The notes: generated by a model from the sequence alone, not told the origin. Counted from the stretch's first letter, positions 34,974 through 45,092 are shown. The stretch is 64,000 nt of DNA from Lachnospiraceae bacterium (GCA_017427415.1 JAFRSU010000047.1:124001-188000), one strand, 5' to 3'. Made by a program: numbers and translations.

Positions 34974-35028
34974 AGTAGTGGACCTTTCGTTTTATTATAC
35001 ATCAAAGTTGTTTGACGAATTAAGATGG

Positions 35029-35057
35029 ATTATAATCATTTCGATTTTATTTGTCAA
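35029..35057 (-). promoter_or_regulatory. Perfect consensus sigma-A promoter for the small peptide
   Basis: Minus strand: TTGACA (35057-35052), exactly 17 bp, TATAAT (35034-35029). This is one of the best promoters in the window and drives only the 22-codon gene, and the AMP-ligase fusion by readthrough. Confidence 0.85.
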
Positions 35058-35120
35058 CAACTTTTTTAAAAAATATTTTTTCGATATATGTTACAAAATA
35101 TGTCGCAAGTTGGCACATCA

Positions 35121-35150
35121 TGTGACAAGGGGACGGTTCTCCTGTCACAC
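35121..35150. repeat. Family B repeat at the end of the MATE gene
   Basis: TGTGACAAGGGGACGG then TTCTCCTGTCACAC; ends pair as an 8-bp stem. It contains the TGA stop of the MATE gene at its first bases on the minus strand. Confidence 0.85.
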
Positions 35151-36554
35151 TTTAGTTATTTCTGTGGATTGCTTTACCAGGTTCTGGAGCCAGATGCCCT
35201 TCTTTACCAGGATGAAGCCGATGATACACTTGATCAGATCGATCATCTGCACACAGAAGAACATCGTAAGTACCGGCATGTCCGTAAAACGACTGATGAT
35301 AAACGCCGTAGGAGTGCTTATACCCCAGAGGAACACACTGTCAAACAGGAACGTGACCAAAGTCTTTCCGCCTGTACGTAAAGTAAAATACGAAGCATGC
35401 ATAAATGCGTACAGCGGCATACATATCGCGCTGATCCTCATAAATCCGCACGCTAAGTCTTTAACGCTCTGCTCGGCATTGTAAAACGAAGGAAATACCG
35501 CAGACAGCGAGAACAATATTGCTCCCATCAGTACACTCGATACTACGGAGAATGTGATAAGCTTGGTATCGGTATCCCTGGCTTCTTCCAGCTCTCCCGC
35601 ACCTAACAGCTGTCCTACCATGATAGCTATAGCACTGCCCATGGCGATAAATACAACATTGAACAGATTATTGAATGTAGATGCGATATTAAGACCCGCT
35701 ACAGCGTCAAGTCCCCTCTTTGAATAGCATTGGTTAAGTAGTGCCATGCCTGCCGACCATAACAGCTCGTTAAACATAAGAGGCATACCCTTTACCGTGA
35801 TCTTCCAAGCGAGTTCTCTCGGTATAGTGAGGCTCTTATACAGACCCTTGGCAAATTTCATCTTTACGGTATTCATATGTGTCCAGACTACGACTATACC
35901 CTCCTGGACAAATCTGGAGATGACCGTGGCTATGGCTGCACCTGTTACGCCTAACTCGGGGAATCCGAATTTACCGAATATCAAAAGATAATTAAGGCAC
36001 AGATTAACACCTACCGCTGCCAGTCCCGCTAACATGGGGATCTTTGTTTCGCCGCATTCCCTTAAAGTGCTTGCATATACCTCTTCTATAGCAAACGGTA
36101 TCAAGCCTATAAGCATTACAAGCATATAATCATGCCCGTACTTTAGTACCATATCCGCGGATTGGGCAGATTCAACCTCTTCACTTAAATACAATGTCAT
36201 CAGGTCATTGCCACAGGTAAGAAATACCAATATTCCTATCATGACCAATGACAGCGCTATATACAGCTTGAATCTGAAGGAATGTCTCACACCCTCATGA
36301 TTGCCGCTGCCGAAAAACTGTGCACTGAATATACCGGGACCCGACAGTGCACCGAACAGTCCCAGATTAAGCACAAACATCAGCTGGTTGACTATCGCAA
36401 CGCCTGACATCTGCTCCGTTCCGACCTGCCCTATCATGATATTGTCGAGAAGGCCCACAAAATTCGTAATACCGTTCTGTATCATGATGGGTACCGCTAC
36501 AGTCAGAACCCTTCCGTAAAACTTTTTATTTCCTATAAACCTATTTGCTTTCAT
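35145..36554 (-). CDS. MATE-family multidrug/metabolite efflux transporter
   Basis: A 469-residue protein with about 12 membrane helices in two MatE halves: PIMIQNGITNFVGLLDNIMIG near residue 20 and MPLMFNELLWSAGMALLNQC near 255 start the two repeats. It exports cationic drugs or metabolites with a Na+ or H+ gradient. It ends with residues ITKV followed by TGA, all within or at the edge of a family B repeat. It starts 33 bases after the stop of the flavin reductase-like gene. Confidence 0.9.
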   Translation of the reverse strand: MKANRFIGNKKFYGRVLTVAVPIMIQNGITNFVGLLDNIMIGQVGTEQMSGVAIVNQLMFVLNLGLFGALSGPGIFSAQFFGSGNHEGVRHSFRFKLYIALSLVMIGILVFLTCGNDLMTLYLSEEVESAQSADMVLKYGHDYMLVMLIGLIPFAIEEVYASTLRECGETKIPMLAGLAAVGVNLCLNYLLIFGKFGFPELGVTGAAIATVISRFVQEGIVVVWTHMNTVKMKFAKGLYKSLTIPRELAWKITVKGMPLMFNELLWSAGMALLNQCYSKRGLDAVAGLNIASTFNNLFNVVFIAMGSAIAIMVGQLLGAGELEEARDTDTKLITFSVVSSVLMGAILFSLSAVFPSFYNAEQSVKDLACGFMRISAICMPLYAFMHASYFTLRTGGKTLVTFLFDSVFLWGISTPTAFIISRFTDMPVLTMFFCVQMIDLIKCIIGFILVKKGIWLQNLVKQSTEITKV

Positions 36555-36579
36555 TATTACTCTTCACTTTTCTCATATA

Positions 36580-36594
36580 CTCTCTTGTCACACT
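36580..36594. repeat. Half copy of family B repeat at the flavin reductase stop
   Basis: On the minus strand GTGTGACAAGAGAG matches the first 13 bases of family B; the distal arm is absent. It carries the TGA of the upstream gene. Confidence 0.5.
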
Positions 36595-37211
36595 TTCTTC
36601 TTTACCGAGTACCCGAACTTCCCGAGCTTTTTGCCGAGGGCAAAGTACTCCCCGTGGGAATATGCCATGAGCTTACATGCGGCAAGGTCAAACTTTCCCT
36701 TCTCATCCATATAAGCCTCATCCACTGTCACACCAACTACCTCTGCCAAAAACATATCATGCGAACCGAGCCGGAGTATTTCCTTTACCTTACAATAGAT
36801 ATTTACGGGACTCTCCGCTATGGCAGGAGTCTCCATAAAATCCGACACATATTCCGTAAGCTTCATTTCCTTATACTTATCATAATCCTTACCGGAGCGT
36901 ACACCGCACCAGTCACAGGCCCTTGTCAGACCCTCGGTCACAAGATTTACGACAAACTCTCCGCTCTGCTCTATAATATCATGCGAATATCTTTCGAGCC
37001 TGACGGATATGGACAGCATCACAGGGTCTGAGCATACAGTCCCGGCCCATGCCAAAGTGATGATATTCGGTCTGTTTTCCTTGGACTTTTTTCCTGTATT
37101 CCCGTTATTTTTGTTATTACCTGATATTTTATCGCTCTTAGCCTTACAGCTTACCATCACGGCAGGTACCGGATAAAGCATATTTCCTGCCTTCCAATTC
37201 TGTTTTCCCAT
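36588..37211 (-). CDS. Flavin reductase-like (FMN-binding split barrel) protein
   Basis: A 207-residue protein of the flavin reductase/DIM6-NTAB family, which binds FMN: it begins NWKAGNMLYPVPAVMVSC and has AWAGTVCSDPVMLSISVR near residue 75. Compared with family members it carries an insertion of roughly 25 residues at 30-55, rich in Asn, Lys and Gly (GNNKNNGNTGKK), before the strand NIITLAW. The insertion is probably a surface loop. The C-terminus KKKV and stop are supplied at a family B half repeat. Confidence 0.85.
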   Translation of the reverse strand: MGKQNWKAGNMLYPVPAVMVSCKAKSDKISGNNKNNGNTGKKSKENRPNIITLAWAGTVCSDPVMLSISVRLERYSHDIIEQSGEFVVNLVTEGLTRACDWCGVRSGKDYDKYKEMKLTEYVSDFMETPAIAESPVNIYCKVKEILRLGSHDMFLAEVVGVTVDEAYMDEKGKFDLAACKLMAYSHGEYFALGKKLGKFGYSVKKKV

Positions 37212-37234
37212 ATATCCTCACTCCAAGTGTGACA

Positions 37235-37714
37235 TTACAGCGTTCTTCCGTTACAATAAGGACATGGTTCACTTGTATCTGCGGATTTGATCATATCATA
37301 AGTGCCGGAGATCACACCACGTCCGTCGTCATGCACACCGGGAAGACTATGTGCCGGAAGCATCCTGTCACAAAAAGGACACCTGTAGCACTTAGTCTCA
37401 CTTGCTATGATCATAAAAGCTATAGTAAAAACAACAAACACCCCGATAGCTGCCGGGTACCCGAAAAAGATCAATACGAGCGGCACAAGTAAAAAAATAG
37501 AAACCACATATGACACTATCAGATAAAATTTAATCTTTCTTCTTTTGCCGAATTCATACATCAATTTGATCTGTTCCGGCATATCCTTATAATCACTTAT
37601 ATCTCTTCCGTTAACTTTGCTACGGTCTTCTTCATTTATCTCGGCATTGCAATAAGGACATTTTACTTCTGTGTCCTCGATCTGCTGCTTACAATTGGGA
37701 CATGTAATATACAT
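37235..37714 (-). CDS. Double zinc-ribbon membrane protein, paralog-like to the 587 gene
   Basis: A 159-residue protein with an N-terminal zinc ribbon (CPNC residue 5, CPYC about 14 residues on), two membrane helices around residues 65-115, and a C-terminal ribbon (CYRCPFC near 123, CPYC near 150). The layout copies the 148-residue protein at 587-1033. AAGGAGGTAA gives a strong start. It precedes the flavin reductase-like gene by 23 bases. Confidence 0.75.
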   Translation of the reverse strand: MYITCPNCKQQIEDTEVKCPYCNAEINEEDRSKVNGRDISDYKDMPEQIKLMYEFGKRRKIKFYLIVSYVVSIFLLVPLVLIFFGYPAAIGVFVVFTIAFMIIASETKCYRCPFCDRMLPAHSLPGVHDDGRGVISGTYDMIKSADTSEPCPYCNGRTL

Positions 37715-37792
37715 ATTGGATTACCTCCTTATAAAGATTTCGATTAATGTAATTACAACCTCTAATACAGATTTGACATTTTCCCCACAGGA

Positions 37793-39331
37793 TTAATAAG
37801 TCGAAAGTTCAGTATTTTTATAATAATACCTTAGTATCTCATTGTATTTATATCCCTTTAGTGCCAATCCGTAAGCTCCCGACTGGCTCATGCCTATGCC
37901 GTGTCCCCAGCCCATGCCCAAAAACCATATTTCCTTATCTTCAGGCGTATCCACCGGAAAATTGGTCATGTTATCGGAGGATATCACTACCATCTGGTCG
38001 GTGTTATCCTCTATCCTTGACACCTGCCCGGTACCGGATATGACATACAGGTCGGACACTTCCTGTTCTTCGGTATCTCCATCCTTTATCACATACACCG
38101 AATGCTCGTCCCTGTCAGCAGTCACGATCTTAAACTTTGTGCTGTGCATCCCGTATAACGATTTTATCTCCGAGCCCTTTACGGTAGTATTTCCGCCGTA
38201 ATGCTTTATTTTGATACTGCTCACCCTGCCGGAATCTGACAGTATCTCCGGATATATATCCTTTATGCCTCTGATACTGTAGCCTTTGCCTGTAAGCTTT
38301 TGTTCCAGCTCCGCATAAGTTGTCTTAACTATCCACGGCTTACGTTCGGGGTTGGTCTCATATTCATCAAACACGCCGATAAATACAGAGCTGTTCCCTC
38401 CCCAGATATCTGCAGAGAATTCCGTAGCTCCTCCGCTCGTGGAAAAGAAGTAAGCCGGCACTGTTTTACCGTTACTTTTAAGTATCTGCTTTAAAGTGGA
38501 TTTTACGGCATATCTGGATATTTCTGTCTCCTTATTAACCCCGCCGTATACCTGGGACTCATCCGTATCCACTATCACATAGCCTTTATTTAAGTAAGAG
38601 TCCGCCTTAAAGCCGGTATTGGCCAGGCAATAGCTTCTTGCTGCCACAGCCTGTGCACGTTGAGCCTCACTGTGCCAGGTCGTATTCATCTCGCAGGATA
38701 CGACACCCATAAGATATTTCTCAACATTTATGATATTTATGGCTCTGATGGTTTCATTTCCGTATCTTCCGATCTCTATCCTTCCCCTGTACTTTTTGCT
38801 GCCGAGAGTGATATATTTATCATTCCCTGCTGCAGCAAACTGGGGATATCCGCCGGATACATTCCCATCCATGAGTATCTTTTTCTGTCCGAAAGATATG
38901 CTTACGATATCCTTGCTGCTGACCCTTACATAATTACCGTCAGCCGCGCCTTTTACATACACAAGCCACTCTCTTTTACCTGCATAGCATACGTATGCAT
39001 CTTTTATCCCGGAAGCAGCCGTCGCAGCATCCTTGTACTTTGAATACGGCAGACCGTCACTATAGTACTCCGACTTATCCGGCTCAAAGCTGAACCCTCC
39101 TGCCGATTTCAGCTCCAGCTCCGCCTTAAATGAGTCATTTACACAATATCCCATCTTTAAAGCAGTATTATATACCGTGATGATCTTCTTGTCAAAATAA
39201 CTCGACTTTAATCCGACACGTATATCGGTCGCCGCCTTTACCGTCGTACAGGCAAAAAAAACACAGAACAGCATAGTTATAAGTACAAGCGGTAAGATGA
39301 TATTCAGTTGTCTCTTCCCTGTTCTTACCAT
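37793..39331 (-). CDS. spoIID: SpoIID/LytB-domain protein (stage II sporulation protein D family)
   Basis: A 512-residue protein with a signal/anchor helix (residues 12-32) and the SpoIID catalytic region from ~190: VEKYLMGVVSCEMNTTWHSE, QAVAARSY, and the C-terminal MGWGHGIGMSQSGAYGLA. SpoIID is a lytic transglycosylase that cuts peptidoglycan during forespore engulfment. About 150 extra residues precede and split the core, as in longer SpoIID/LytB-like proteins. Its presence with GerMN suggests a spore-forming lineage, though such genes persist in non-sporulating relatives. Confidence 0.85.
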   Translation of the reverse strand: MVRTGKRQLNIILPLVLITMLFCVFFACTTVKAATDIRVGLKSSYFDKKIITVYNTALKMGYCVNDSFKAELELKSAGGFSFEPDKSEYYSDGLPYSKYKDAATAASGIKDAYVCYAGKREWLVYVKGAADGNYVRVSSKDIVSISFGQKKILMDGNVSGGYPQFAAAGNDKYITLGSKKYRGRIEIGRYGNETIRAINIINVEKYLMGVVSCEMNTTWHSEAQRAQAVAARSYCLANTGFKADSYLNKGYVIVDTDESQVYGGVNKETEISRYAVKSTLKQILKSNGKTVPAYFFSTSGGATEFSADIWGGNSSVFIGVFDEYETNPERKPWIVKTTYAELEQKLTGKGYSIRGIKDIYPEILSDSGRVSSIKIKHYGGNTTVKGSEIKSLYGMHSTKFKIVTADRDEHSVYVIKDGDTEEQEVSDLYVISGTGQVSRIEDNTDQMVVISSDNMTNFPVDTPEDKEIWFLGMGWGHGIGMSQSGAYGLALKGYKYNEILRYYYKNTELSTY

Positions 39332-39404
39332 ATACTCTCCCTTTATACATCTGCTGCTCTGATACTCACACCCGGATAGTACTTATACTTCCGTTCGTCT
39401 TATA

Positions 39405-39902
39405 TCATCCCTTGCCCGATACCAGCTTATACATATACTGTCTTAAGAAATTCGGGTCCGATGCCCCGCTTCCGAGCATACCGTACAGATTATCCTGCCC
39501 GGCTACGAGCCTTCCCTTAAAAAAGTCGGTAAGCCCTCTCATATGTTCCTTCTTTAATCTGTTGAAATAATCATAATTGTACTTTTTCAGCACACCCGAA
39601 TATGCCTTTACTTCCACACAGTTCCATTGCTTCTGTGCCGAGAGCTCATACTCCACCCTGTAATTGGCAAAAAGCAACATCAGGGACATATCGTTTTCTT
39701 CTATCACAAGGCATGCTTCCTTCACATCCCCATACTCTGAAAAAGGATATGCAAAGCATCTGTCCATCTTAACTTCGCTGCCGTCGGGAAGTCCCGTACA
39801 TTCCTTATAGACATCCTCTAATCTCAATGTTTCAAGGAATGTGGCAAACTCAAGCGCATCCTCGACTGCAACTGCATACGTGACCGTGTTAAGTATTCCC
39901 AT
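39405..39902 (-). CDS. Conserved-looking protein of unknown function
   Basis: A 165-residue soluble protein, mixed alpha/beta, starting MGILNTVTYAVAVEDALEFA. I recognise no domain. No signal or membrane segment, no cysteine motif. It lies between queA and spoIID. GGAGG stands upstream of the ATG. Confidence 0.55.
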   Translation of the reverse strand: MGILNTVTYAVAVEDALEFATFLETLRLEDVYKECTGLPDGSEVKMDRCFAYPFSEYGDVKEACLVIEENDMSLMLLFANYRVEYELSAQKQWNCVEVKAYSGVLKKYNYDYFNRLKKEHMRGLTDFFKGRLVAGQDNLYGMLGSGASDPNFLRQYMYKLVSGKG

Positions 39903-39963
39903 ATCCTACCTCCGTATTAAGATCCTTCGCATGTGCTTTAGATTACAAGAGCACAATCGCATA

Positions 39964-41052
39964 TTACCCGATCGAATCGGTTATAAACATCGCATCCCCG
40001 AAGGAGAAGAACCTGTATCTTTCCTGTACTGCTGCCGCATATGCTTTTAATACATGTTCTCTTCCTGCAAGTGCACTTACCAGCATTATAAGTGTGGACT
40101 CCGGCAGATGGAAATTGGTAATAAGGCAGTCAAGTACTTTGAACTTATAACCGGGATAGATAAATATCTCTGTATCCGCGCTTCCCGGTATAACCGTACC
40201 GTTTTCATCTGCTGCCGACTCTATAGTACGGCATGAAGTAGTACCGACACATATGACCCTGCCGCCGTTCTTCTTACAATTGTTGATCATATCGGCTGCT
40301 TCGGGTGTTACGATATAAAACTCGCTGTGCATATGGTGGTCGAGTATATTCTCTTCCTTTACGGGTCTGAATGTACCGAGTCCCACATGCAGGGTGACCT
40401 CTGCTATATCCACGCCCTTCTCTCTTATTTTTTCAAGGAGCTCCGTCGTAAAATGCAGTCCGGCCGTAGGTGCTGCTACAGATCCTTCATACTTGGCATA
40501 GACAGTCTGATATCTGTTTTTATCCTTAAGCTCATGAGTGATATAAGGAGGAAGGGGCATCTCTCCGAGTCTGTCTAAGACCTCTTCAAATATACCGTCA
40601 TAATCAAATCTGACGATACGGTTGCCGTCATCCTTTACTTCTTCCACTTCCGCGGTAAGCTCACCGTTGCCGAATCTGACCTTGGCACCTTCCCGAAGTT
40701 TCTTACCCGGTTTTACGATACACTCCCAGCGGTTGCCGTCTATACGCTTGAGCAAAAATACCTCTACGGCGCCCTCCTTAGGTGCGACAAAGCCCTTAGG
40801 TACGTTTTCGCTGTCAACGGTCCTCGTCCCTATAAGTCTTGCAGGTATTACCTTCGTATTATTGATAACCAAGCAGTCTCCCCTATGCAGCAGCCCCGTT
40901 ATCGATTCAAAGTGATCATGTCTGAACTCGCCCGTATTCTTATCAAGTACAAGGAGTCTCGATGACGATCTTCTCTCCAAAGGATCCTGTGCTATCAGCT
41001 CCTCGGGAAGATCATAATAAAAATCCGATTTCTTTAATTCTTTGCCTTCCAT
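39964..41052 (-). CDS. queA: S-adenosylmethionine:tRNA ribosyltransferase-isomerase
   Basis: A 362-residue enzyme that transfers the ribose part of SAM to preQ1-tRNA to make epoxyqueuosine. Family blocks: [16 protein letters not shown] at residue 13, [16 protein letters not shown] near 55, [12 protein letters not shown] near 190, and [18 protein letters not shown] near 315. The ATG overlaps the kinase stop codon by one base (TAATG). The rest of the queuosine pathway (tgt) is not adjacent. Confidence 0.96.
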   Translation of the reverse strand: MEGKELKKSDFYYDLPEELIAQDPLERRSSSRLLVLDKNTGEFRHDHFESITGLLHRGDCLVINNTKVIPARLIGTRTVDSENVPKGFVAPKEGAVEVFLLKRIDGNRWECIVKPGKKLREGAKVRFGNGELTAEVEEVKDDGNRIVRFDYDGIFEEVLDRLGEMPLPPYITHELKDKNRYQTVYAKYEGSVAAPTAGLHFTTELLEKIREKGVDIAEVTLHVGLGTFRPVKEENILDHHMHSEFYIVTPEAADMINNCKKNGGRVICVGTTSCRTIESAADENGTVIPGSADTEIFIYPGYKFKVLDCLITNFHLPESTLIMLVSALAGREHVLKAYAAAVQERYRFFSFGDAMFITDSIG

Positions 41053-43628
41053 TATTTTCTTACTATCCCTTTCAGGTTTTCCGCCATCTTCATATACTTT
41101 TCCACAAACCTGTCGTGGTTCTTATCAATATAATCCTTATCCCCGCTGTCAGATGCTTTTTCCAGTTCATAAGCCTCTTTATACAGTTCCCTTGCTCCTA
41201 TGGTCTTAGAAGCACTCTTTACAGAATGTATGAGTATCCTGTAATCGGTCAGGTTGTCCTGAACCTTTAAAGCATCCAGCTTTTCAATATTCTTTTCTGC
41301 TGCATCTGCATAATCGTCTATTATCTCCAGATAAAAGCCTTCTTCTCCGCCGCAGTAGCTGATACCCTCTGATGTATGCAGACCGAGTTTGGAAAGTGCC
41401 TCGAGCGGATCATCCGATATCAACGGTGCCGGGGTTTTATTACTTATTATAACCTCAGTGTCAGATTTCTCCGGCAGATACTTCCGCAACATCTTCTCAA
41501 GCTCTTTTATCTCTATGGGCTTTGACAGATAATCATTAAATCCCGCATTGATATACTGCTCCTTGGCACCTACTACAGCGTTGGCCGTAAGAGCTATCAC
41601 CACGGTATTCTCATCTATCAGGGACTCCTTCTTTAATATCTCAAGTGTCTCTATACCGTCCATCTTCGGCATCATATGATCGAGCAGCACCATATCATAC
41701 TTCTTCTCACGCATAAGCTTAATGGTCTCTTCTCCGGAAGTACATACCTCCGGCGTGATACCGAACAGCTGCATGAAATTGGAAGCGACCTTCAGGTTCA
41801 TCTCGTTATCATCCGTGATAAGCACCTTTGCACCGCCCGCTATATATTTCTGGGCATCGGCCGCTACCCTAACAGCTCCCGAGCGTCTGTCCTGATACCG
41901 GCCCACAGGTGTGGCATCGGCAATCTTTAACTTAAGATAAAATGAGAATACAGAGCCCTTTCCGTACTCACTCTCTACCTCAAGCCTGCTGTTCATCATC
42001 TCTAAGAGCTTGGTCACTATGGAAATACCGAGTCCGGTACCTTCGATATGTCTGTTTCTTTTTTCTTCAAGTCTTTCAAAGGATATCGCAAGCTTATCAA
42101 TATCCTCTTTACGTATACCTATACCGGTATCCTTTACCGCTACGTTAAATATCAGTTTGTCGTCACATATTTCCTTTTTCCTGATACTTAAAGTGACTGT
42201 ACCTTTTTCTGTGTACTTAACCGCATTGGTAAGCAGGTTCATTATAACCTGGCTGATACGCACATCATCACCGTACAGCTTGGAGGGCAGGCTTTCATCC
42301 ATCTCCACTTCAAAATCCAGTCCTTTAGCCTTTGCGCGTTCGCTGATGGTATTTACCAGATTGTGCGTAAGGTCATTTAAGTTGAACTCGACAGGAACAA
42401 GCTCCATTTTGCCGTCCTCTATCTTTGAGAAATCAAGAATGGTATTGATGATCGAGAGCAGTGTATTGCCGGCCGACTTGATGTTTGAAGCATAATCAAG
42501 TATCTTCTCGTCATCCGACTGTCTCAAGATCATCTCATTCATACCTAGTACGGCATTGATAGGTGTCCTGATCTCATGCGACATATCGGCGAGGAAATCG
42601 CTCTTGGCTTTATTGGCTACATCGGCAGCAGTCTTTTCAAGCTTCAGCACCTTAGCCTCATAGTCTTTTCTCTGCTCGTTTACCTTCATCTCCTCCATGC
42701 GGATATTGGTGGTTCTTTCGTTCTTATATCCCACGAAATAGAATACCGATATAAGGGTAAATACTATAACGCTGACGAGTATGCTTAAGAAAAGCTGCTG
42801 TCTCTGCGCTTTAAAGATCTCGCTTTTGGCTGTAATGATGACCAGATGCCATTGATCCATGACATTATCCACGAACACCGTACAGCTCTGTCCGTCTATC
42901 TCCATGTCAAAATTACCCTTGCCGGTACTTTTGACTTTATCAAACAACTTCTTCTGTTCATCGGTGAGATCATAATTACGGCCTATTTCATTTTTGTCCT
43001 TATGTGCTATGACCATACCGTCATAGTTGAGAATATATCCGTAGCCGACTCCGTTTATCTCTATTTTCTCAGCAATCTCCTGTACACTGTTAAGTGTAAG
43101 ATCAAGGGCTAATGCATCATATTTGTTGCTTAAGTTACGTCCGACTGAGATGATGACATTTCCGGTCTGTGCGTCAATATAAGGGTTAACTATAGTTACT
43201 TCACCATTATGCTCTATAAGGCTCTTATACCAGTCTCTCTGCGTGGGATCGTAGCCTTCGGGAGGAGTCCAGCCTACACCGTCCACATAGTTTCCGCCTA
43301 TGACACCGTATATACCCGTATAGGTTTCATCAAAATAAGAAGTCGTATTTTGAGACTCCCTTGTGATATACTCTACTATTTCCTCATTTGTAGCCCCGTT
43401 CCGGACCATATGGTCCACACTGTCCGATACCACATAGATAGCGCTTTTCGCTGTCTCCAGATAGTTCTCGAGATCGGCGGTGATAGCTGCAGTCTTATCA
43501 TTTCCGAGCTCTATAACATATTCATCCGATGTCCTGTAGATTACCCTCGATGTAAATATTACCATGAGTGCCATCAGAATAAATGTAACCGTAAGAATTG
43601 TAACCAGGTTTCGCCAGTTCCTTATCAT
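41052..43628 (-). CDS. Hybrid sensor kinase: Cache, HisKA, HATPase, receiver and HPt
   Basis: An 858-residue membrane kinase. Order: helix at ~8-28; extracellular double Cache domain at ~35-280 ([18 protein letters not shown] near 125, the ligand-binding hallmark); helix at ~283-305; HisKA with [13 protein letters not shown] near 350; HATPase_c ([19 protein letters not shown]); receiver with [11 protein letters not shown] near 655; C-terminal HPt with phospho-His in [12 protein letters not shown] near 800. GAGGAG precedes the ATG. Probably senses a small organic ligand. It is coupled to queA by a stop-start overlap, most likely incidental. Confidence 0.93.
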   Translation of the reverse strand: MIRNWRNLVTILTVTFILMALMVIFTSRVIYRTSDEYVIELGNDKTAAITADLENYLETAKSAIYVVSDSVDHMVRNGATNEEIVEYITRESQNTTSYFDETYTGIYGVIGGNYVDGVGWTPPEGYDPTQRDWYKSLIEHNGEVTIVNPYIDAQTGNVIISVGRNLSNKYDALALDLTLNSVQEIAEKIEINGVGYGYILNYDGMVIAHKDKNEIGRNYDLTDEQKKLFDKVKSTGKGNFDMEIDGQSCTVFVDNVMDQWHLVIITAKSEIFKAQRQQLFLSILVSVIVFTLISVFYFVGYKNERTTNIRMEEMKVNEQRKDYEAKVLKLEKTAADVANKAKSDFLADMSHEIRTPINAVLGMNEMILRQSDDEKILDYASNIKSAGNTLLSIINTILDFSKIEDGKMELVPVEFNLNDLTHNLVNTISERAKAKGLDFEVEMDESLPSKLYGDDVRISQVIMNLLTNAVKYTEKGTVTLSIRKKEICDDKLIFNVAVKDTGIGIRKEDIDKLAISFERLEEKRNRHIEGTGLGISIVTKLLEMMNSRLEVESEYGKGSVFSFYLKLKIADATPVGRYQDRRSGAVRVAADAQKYIAGGAKVLITDDNEMNLKVASNFMQLFGITPEVCTSGEETIKLMREKKYDMVLLDHMMPKMDGIETLEILKKESLIDENTVVIALTANAVVGAKEQYINAGFNDYLSKPIEIKELEKMLRKYLPEKSDTEVIISNKTPAPLISDDPLEALSKLGLHTSEGISYCGGEEGFYLEIIDDYADAAEKNIEKLDALKVQDNLTDYRILIHSVKSASKTIGARELYKEAYELEKASDSGDKDYIDKNHDRFVEKYMKMAENLKGIVRK

Positions 43629-43755
43629 GAGGTTCTCCTCTGTATATGCTTTTCTTTAAGCAAATATAAAAGCGGTCTTTTCTGTCCATAACATTTTTAT
43701 TATATCCAAAATGCCACATCCAGTCAAGAACCGCCATTATTATTTAAGGTTACAG

Positions 43756-44748
43756 TTACTGTGCCTGTACAGCCGTGAAGGCTACCGTATTTACAATATC
43801 CTCTACAGAGCATCCGCGTGATAAGTCGTTGCAGGGCTTAGCCAGTCCCTGAAGTACTGCGAAGCACTCTGCTCCTCCTATACGCTGTGTGATCTTATAA
43901 CCGATATTGCCGGCCTGAAGGTCAGGGAATATAAGTACGTTCGCATGTCCTGCCACAGGACTTCCCTTAGCCTTAGAAGCTCCTATCTCTGGTACAAGTG
44001 CAGCGTCAAACTGCATCTCTCCGTCTAAGCAAAGGTCGGGAGCAAGCTCATGTGCTTTTGCTACTGCCTGCTGTACCTTGGTGACTAATTCATGCTTTGC
44101 ACTTCCCTTGGTCGAAAATGAAAGGAAAGCTACCTTAGGTTCCTCTATGCCGCACAGTCTCTTGGCTGTATCAGCGGCTGATATACCGATCTCTGCAAGC
44201 TCATCTGCTGTAGGATTGGGCATAACTACACAGTCGGCATATACCAAAAGTCCGTTATGACCGAGGCTCTTATTGGGGCAGTCCATAAGGAAGCTTGATG
44301 ATACTACCTTGATGCCGGGCTTGGTCTTTATGATCTGGAGTGCCGGTCTTAACATGTCACCTGTAGTATGTACCGCACCTGATACAAGTCCGTCTGCATC
44401 CCCTGTCTTTACCATCATGATACCATAGTACATGACATCCTGTACCAGCTTTGCGGCATCCTCTTCCGTTACGCCTTTTGCCTTACGGAGCTCGTAAAGC
44501 TCTGCAGCATAAGCAGCTGCCTTGGGGCTTTCTGCCGGATCTATCAGCTCGATGCCGGTGATATCGGTGCCGGTCTCTTTTGCGGTATTCTTTATGGCTT
44601 CTGTCTTTCCGAGTAATACAGGATTTGCCAGGCCTTCATCCTTTATGATCTTTGCAGCCTGGACCGTACGGGGCTCGTCACCCTCGGGAAGTACGATGGT
44701 CATAAGTTTGCTCTGTGCCTTTTTCCTGATGTCTTCTACCATGCTCAT
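43756..44748 (-). CDS. pta: Phosphate acetyltransferase
   Basis: A 330-residue enzyme of the short Pta class that interconverts acetyl-CoA and acetyl phosphate. Blocks: VLPEGDEPRTVQAA near residue 18, GDADGLVSGAVHTTGD near 118, SFSTKGSAKHE near 205, and GSPVAGHANVLIFPDLQAGN near 255. It begins MSMVEDIR at an ATG with AAGGAGG upstream. Its partner downstream in the pathway, a butyrate-type kinase, is encoded upstream on the same strand, with a 205-bp palindromic element between. Confidence 0.95.
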   Translation of the reverse strand: MSMVEDIRKKAQSKLMTIVLPEGDEPRTVQAAKIIKDEGLANPVLLGKTEAIKNTAKETGTDITGIELIDPAESPKAAAYAAELYELRKAKGVTEEDAAKLVQDVMYYGIMMVKTGDADGLVSGAVHTTGDMLRPALQIIKTKPGIKVVSSSFLMDCPNKSLGHNGLLVYADCVVMPNPTADELAEIGISAADTAKRLCGIEEPKVAFLSFSTKGSAKHELVTKVQQAVAKAHELAPDLCLDGEMQFDAALVPEIGASKAKGSPVAGHANVLIFPDLQAGNIGYKITQRIGGAECFAVLQGLAKPCNDLSRGCSVEDIVNTVAFTAVQAQ

Positions 44749-44770
44749 GATGGTGTCCTCCTTGCATTAT

Positions 44771-44975
44771 GTGGCGCTTGGGGCATGTACATATATTCCC
44801 CGCACGCAGATTGGCGGATTTTACTCGTTGGTAGTATATATATGTTTATATGCAAGTACTCGTAAAATCCTTCCAGACATTTTTGCAGTCGGGCAAACCC
44901 GGCCCGACTACCCACGCAAAAACGTCTGCGCGGAGCGGACAGCGTGCGGGAAACACATATACATGCCCCACGCAC
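44771..44975. repeat. Nested-palindrome element in the pta leader (MITE-like or structured RNA)
   Basis: This 205-bp stretch of a 344-bp gap is GC-richer than its flanks and built of nested inverted repeats. Outer arms of 28 bp (44780-44807 and 44942-44969, from GGGGCATGTA to CCGCACGC) pair with about six mismatches. Inside are GGATTTTAC/GTAAAATCC (44816-44824, 44862-44870), GACATTTTTGC/GCAAAAACGTC (44876-44886, 44916-44926) and AGTCGGGC/GCCCGACT (44887-44894, 44902-44909). It ends ~12 bases before the pta ribosome binding site. No protein is credible inside. Confidence 0.7.
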
Positions 44976-45092
44976 AATTAATGCCCGGTAAATTAATGTT
45001 CTTTAATAATAATTACATAAACAATTTTAATATAATCATTTCCCTGATAAGAAATGATAGCCGTCAAAAGGCGGATGAGTTGTTATAATATA

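Noticed and set aside
34826..35057. Riboswitch or T-box before the AMP-ligase fusion
   Set aside because: No T-box or known riboswitch core is visible; a short gene followed by its own terminator explains the region better.
39919..39930. Twelve-base match to family A (AAGATCCTTCGC) as a full repeat
   Set aside because: Only half of a unit matches and the distal part is absent, so I list it as a possible fragment only.
44745..44975. 76-codon frame across the pta leader element
   Set aside because: It exists only because the palindromic stems lack stops; no ribosome binding site and no protein-like pattern.
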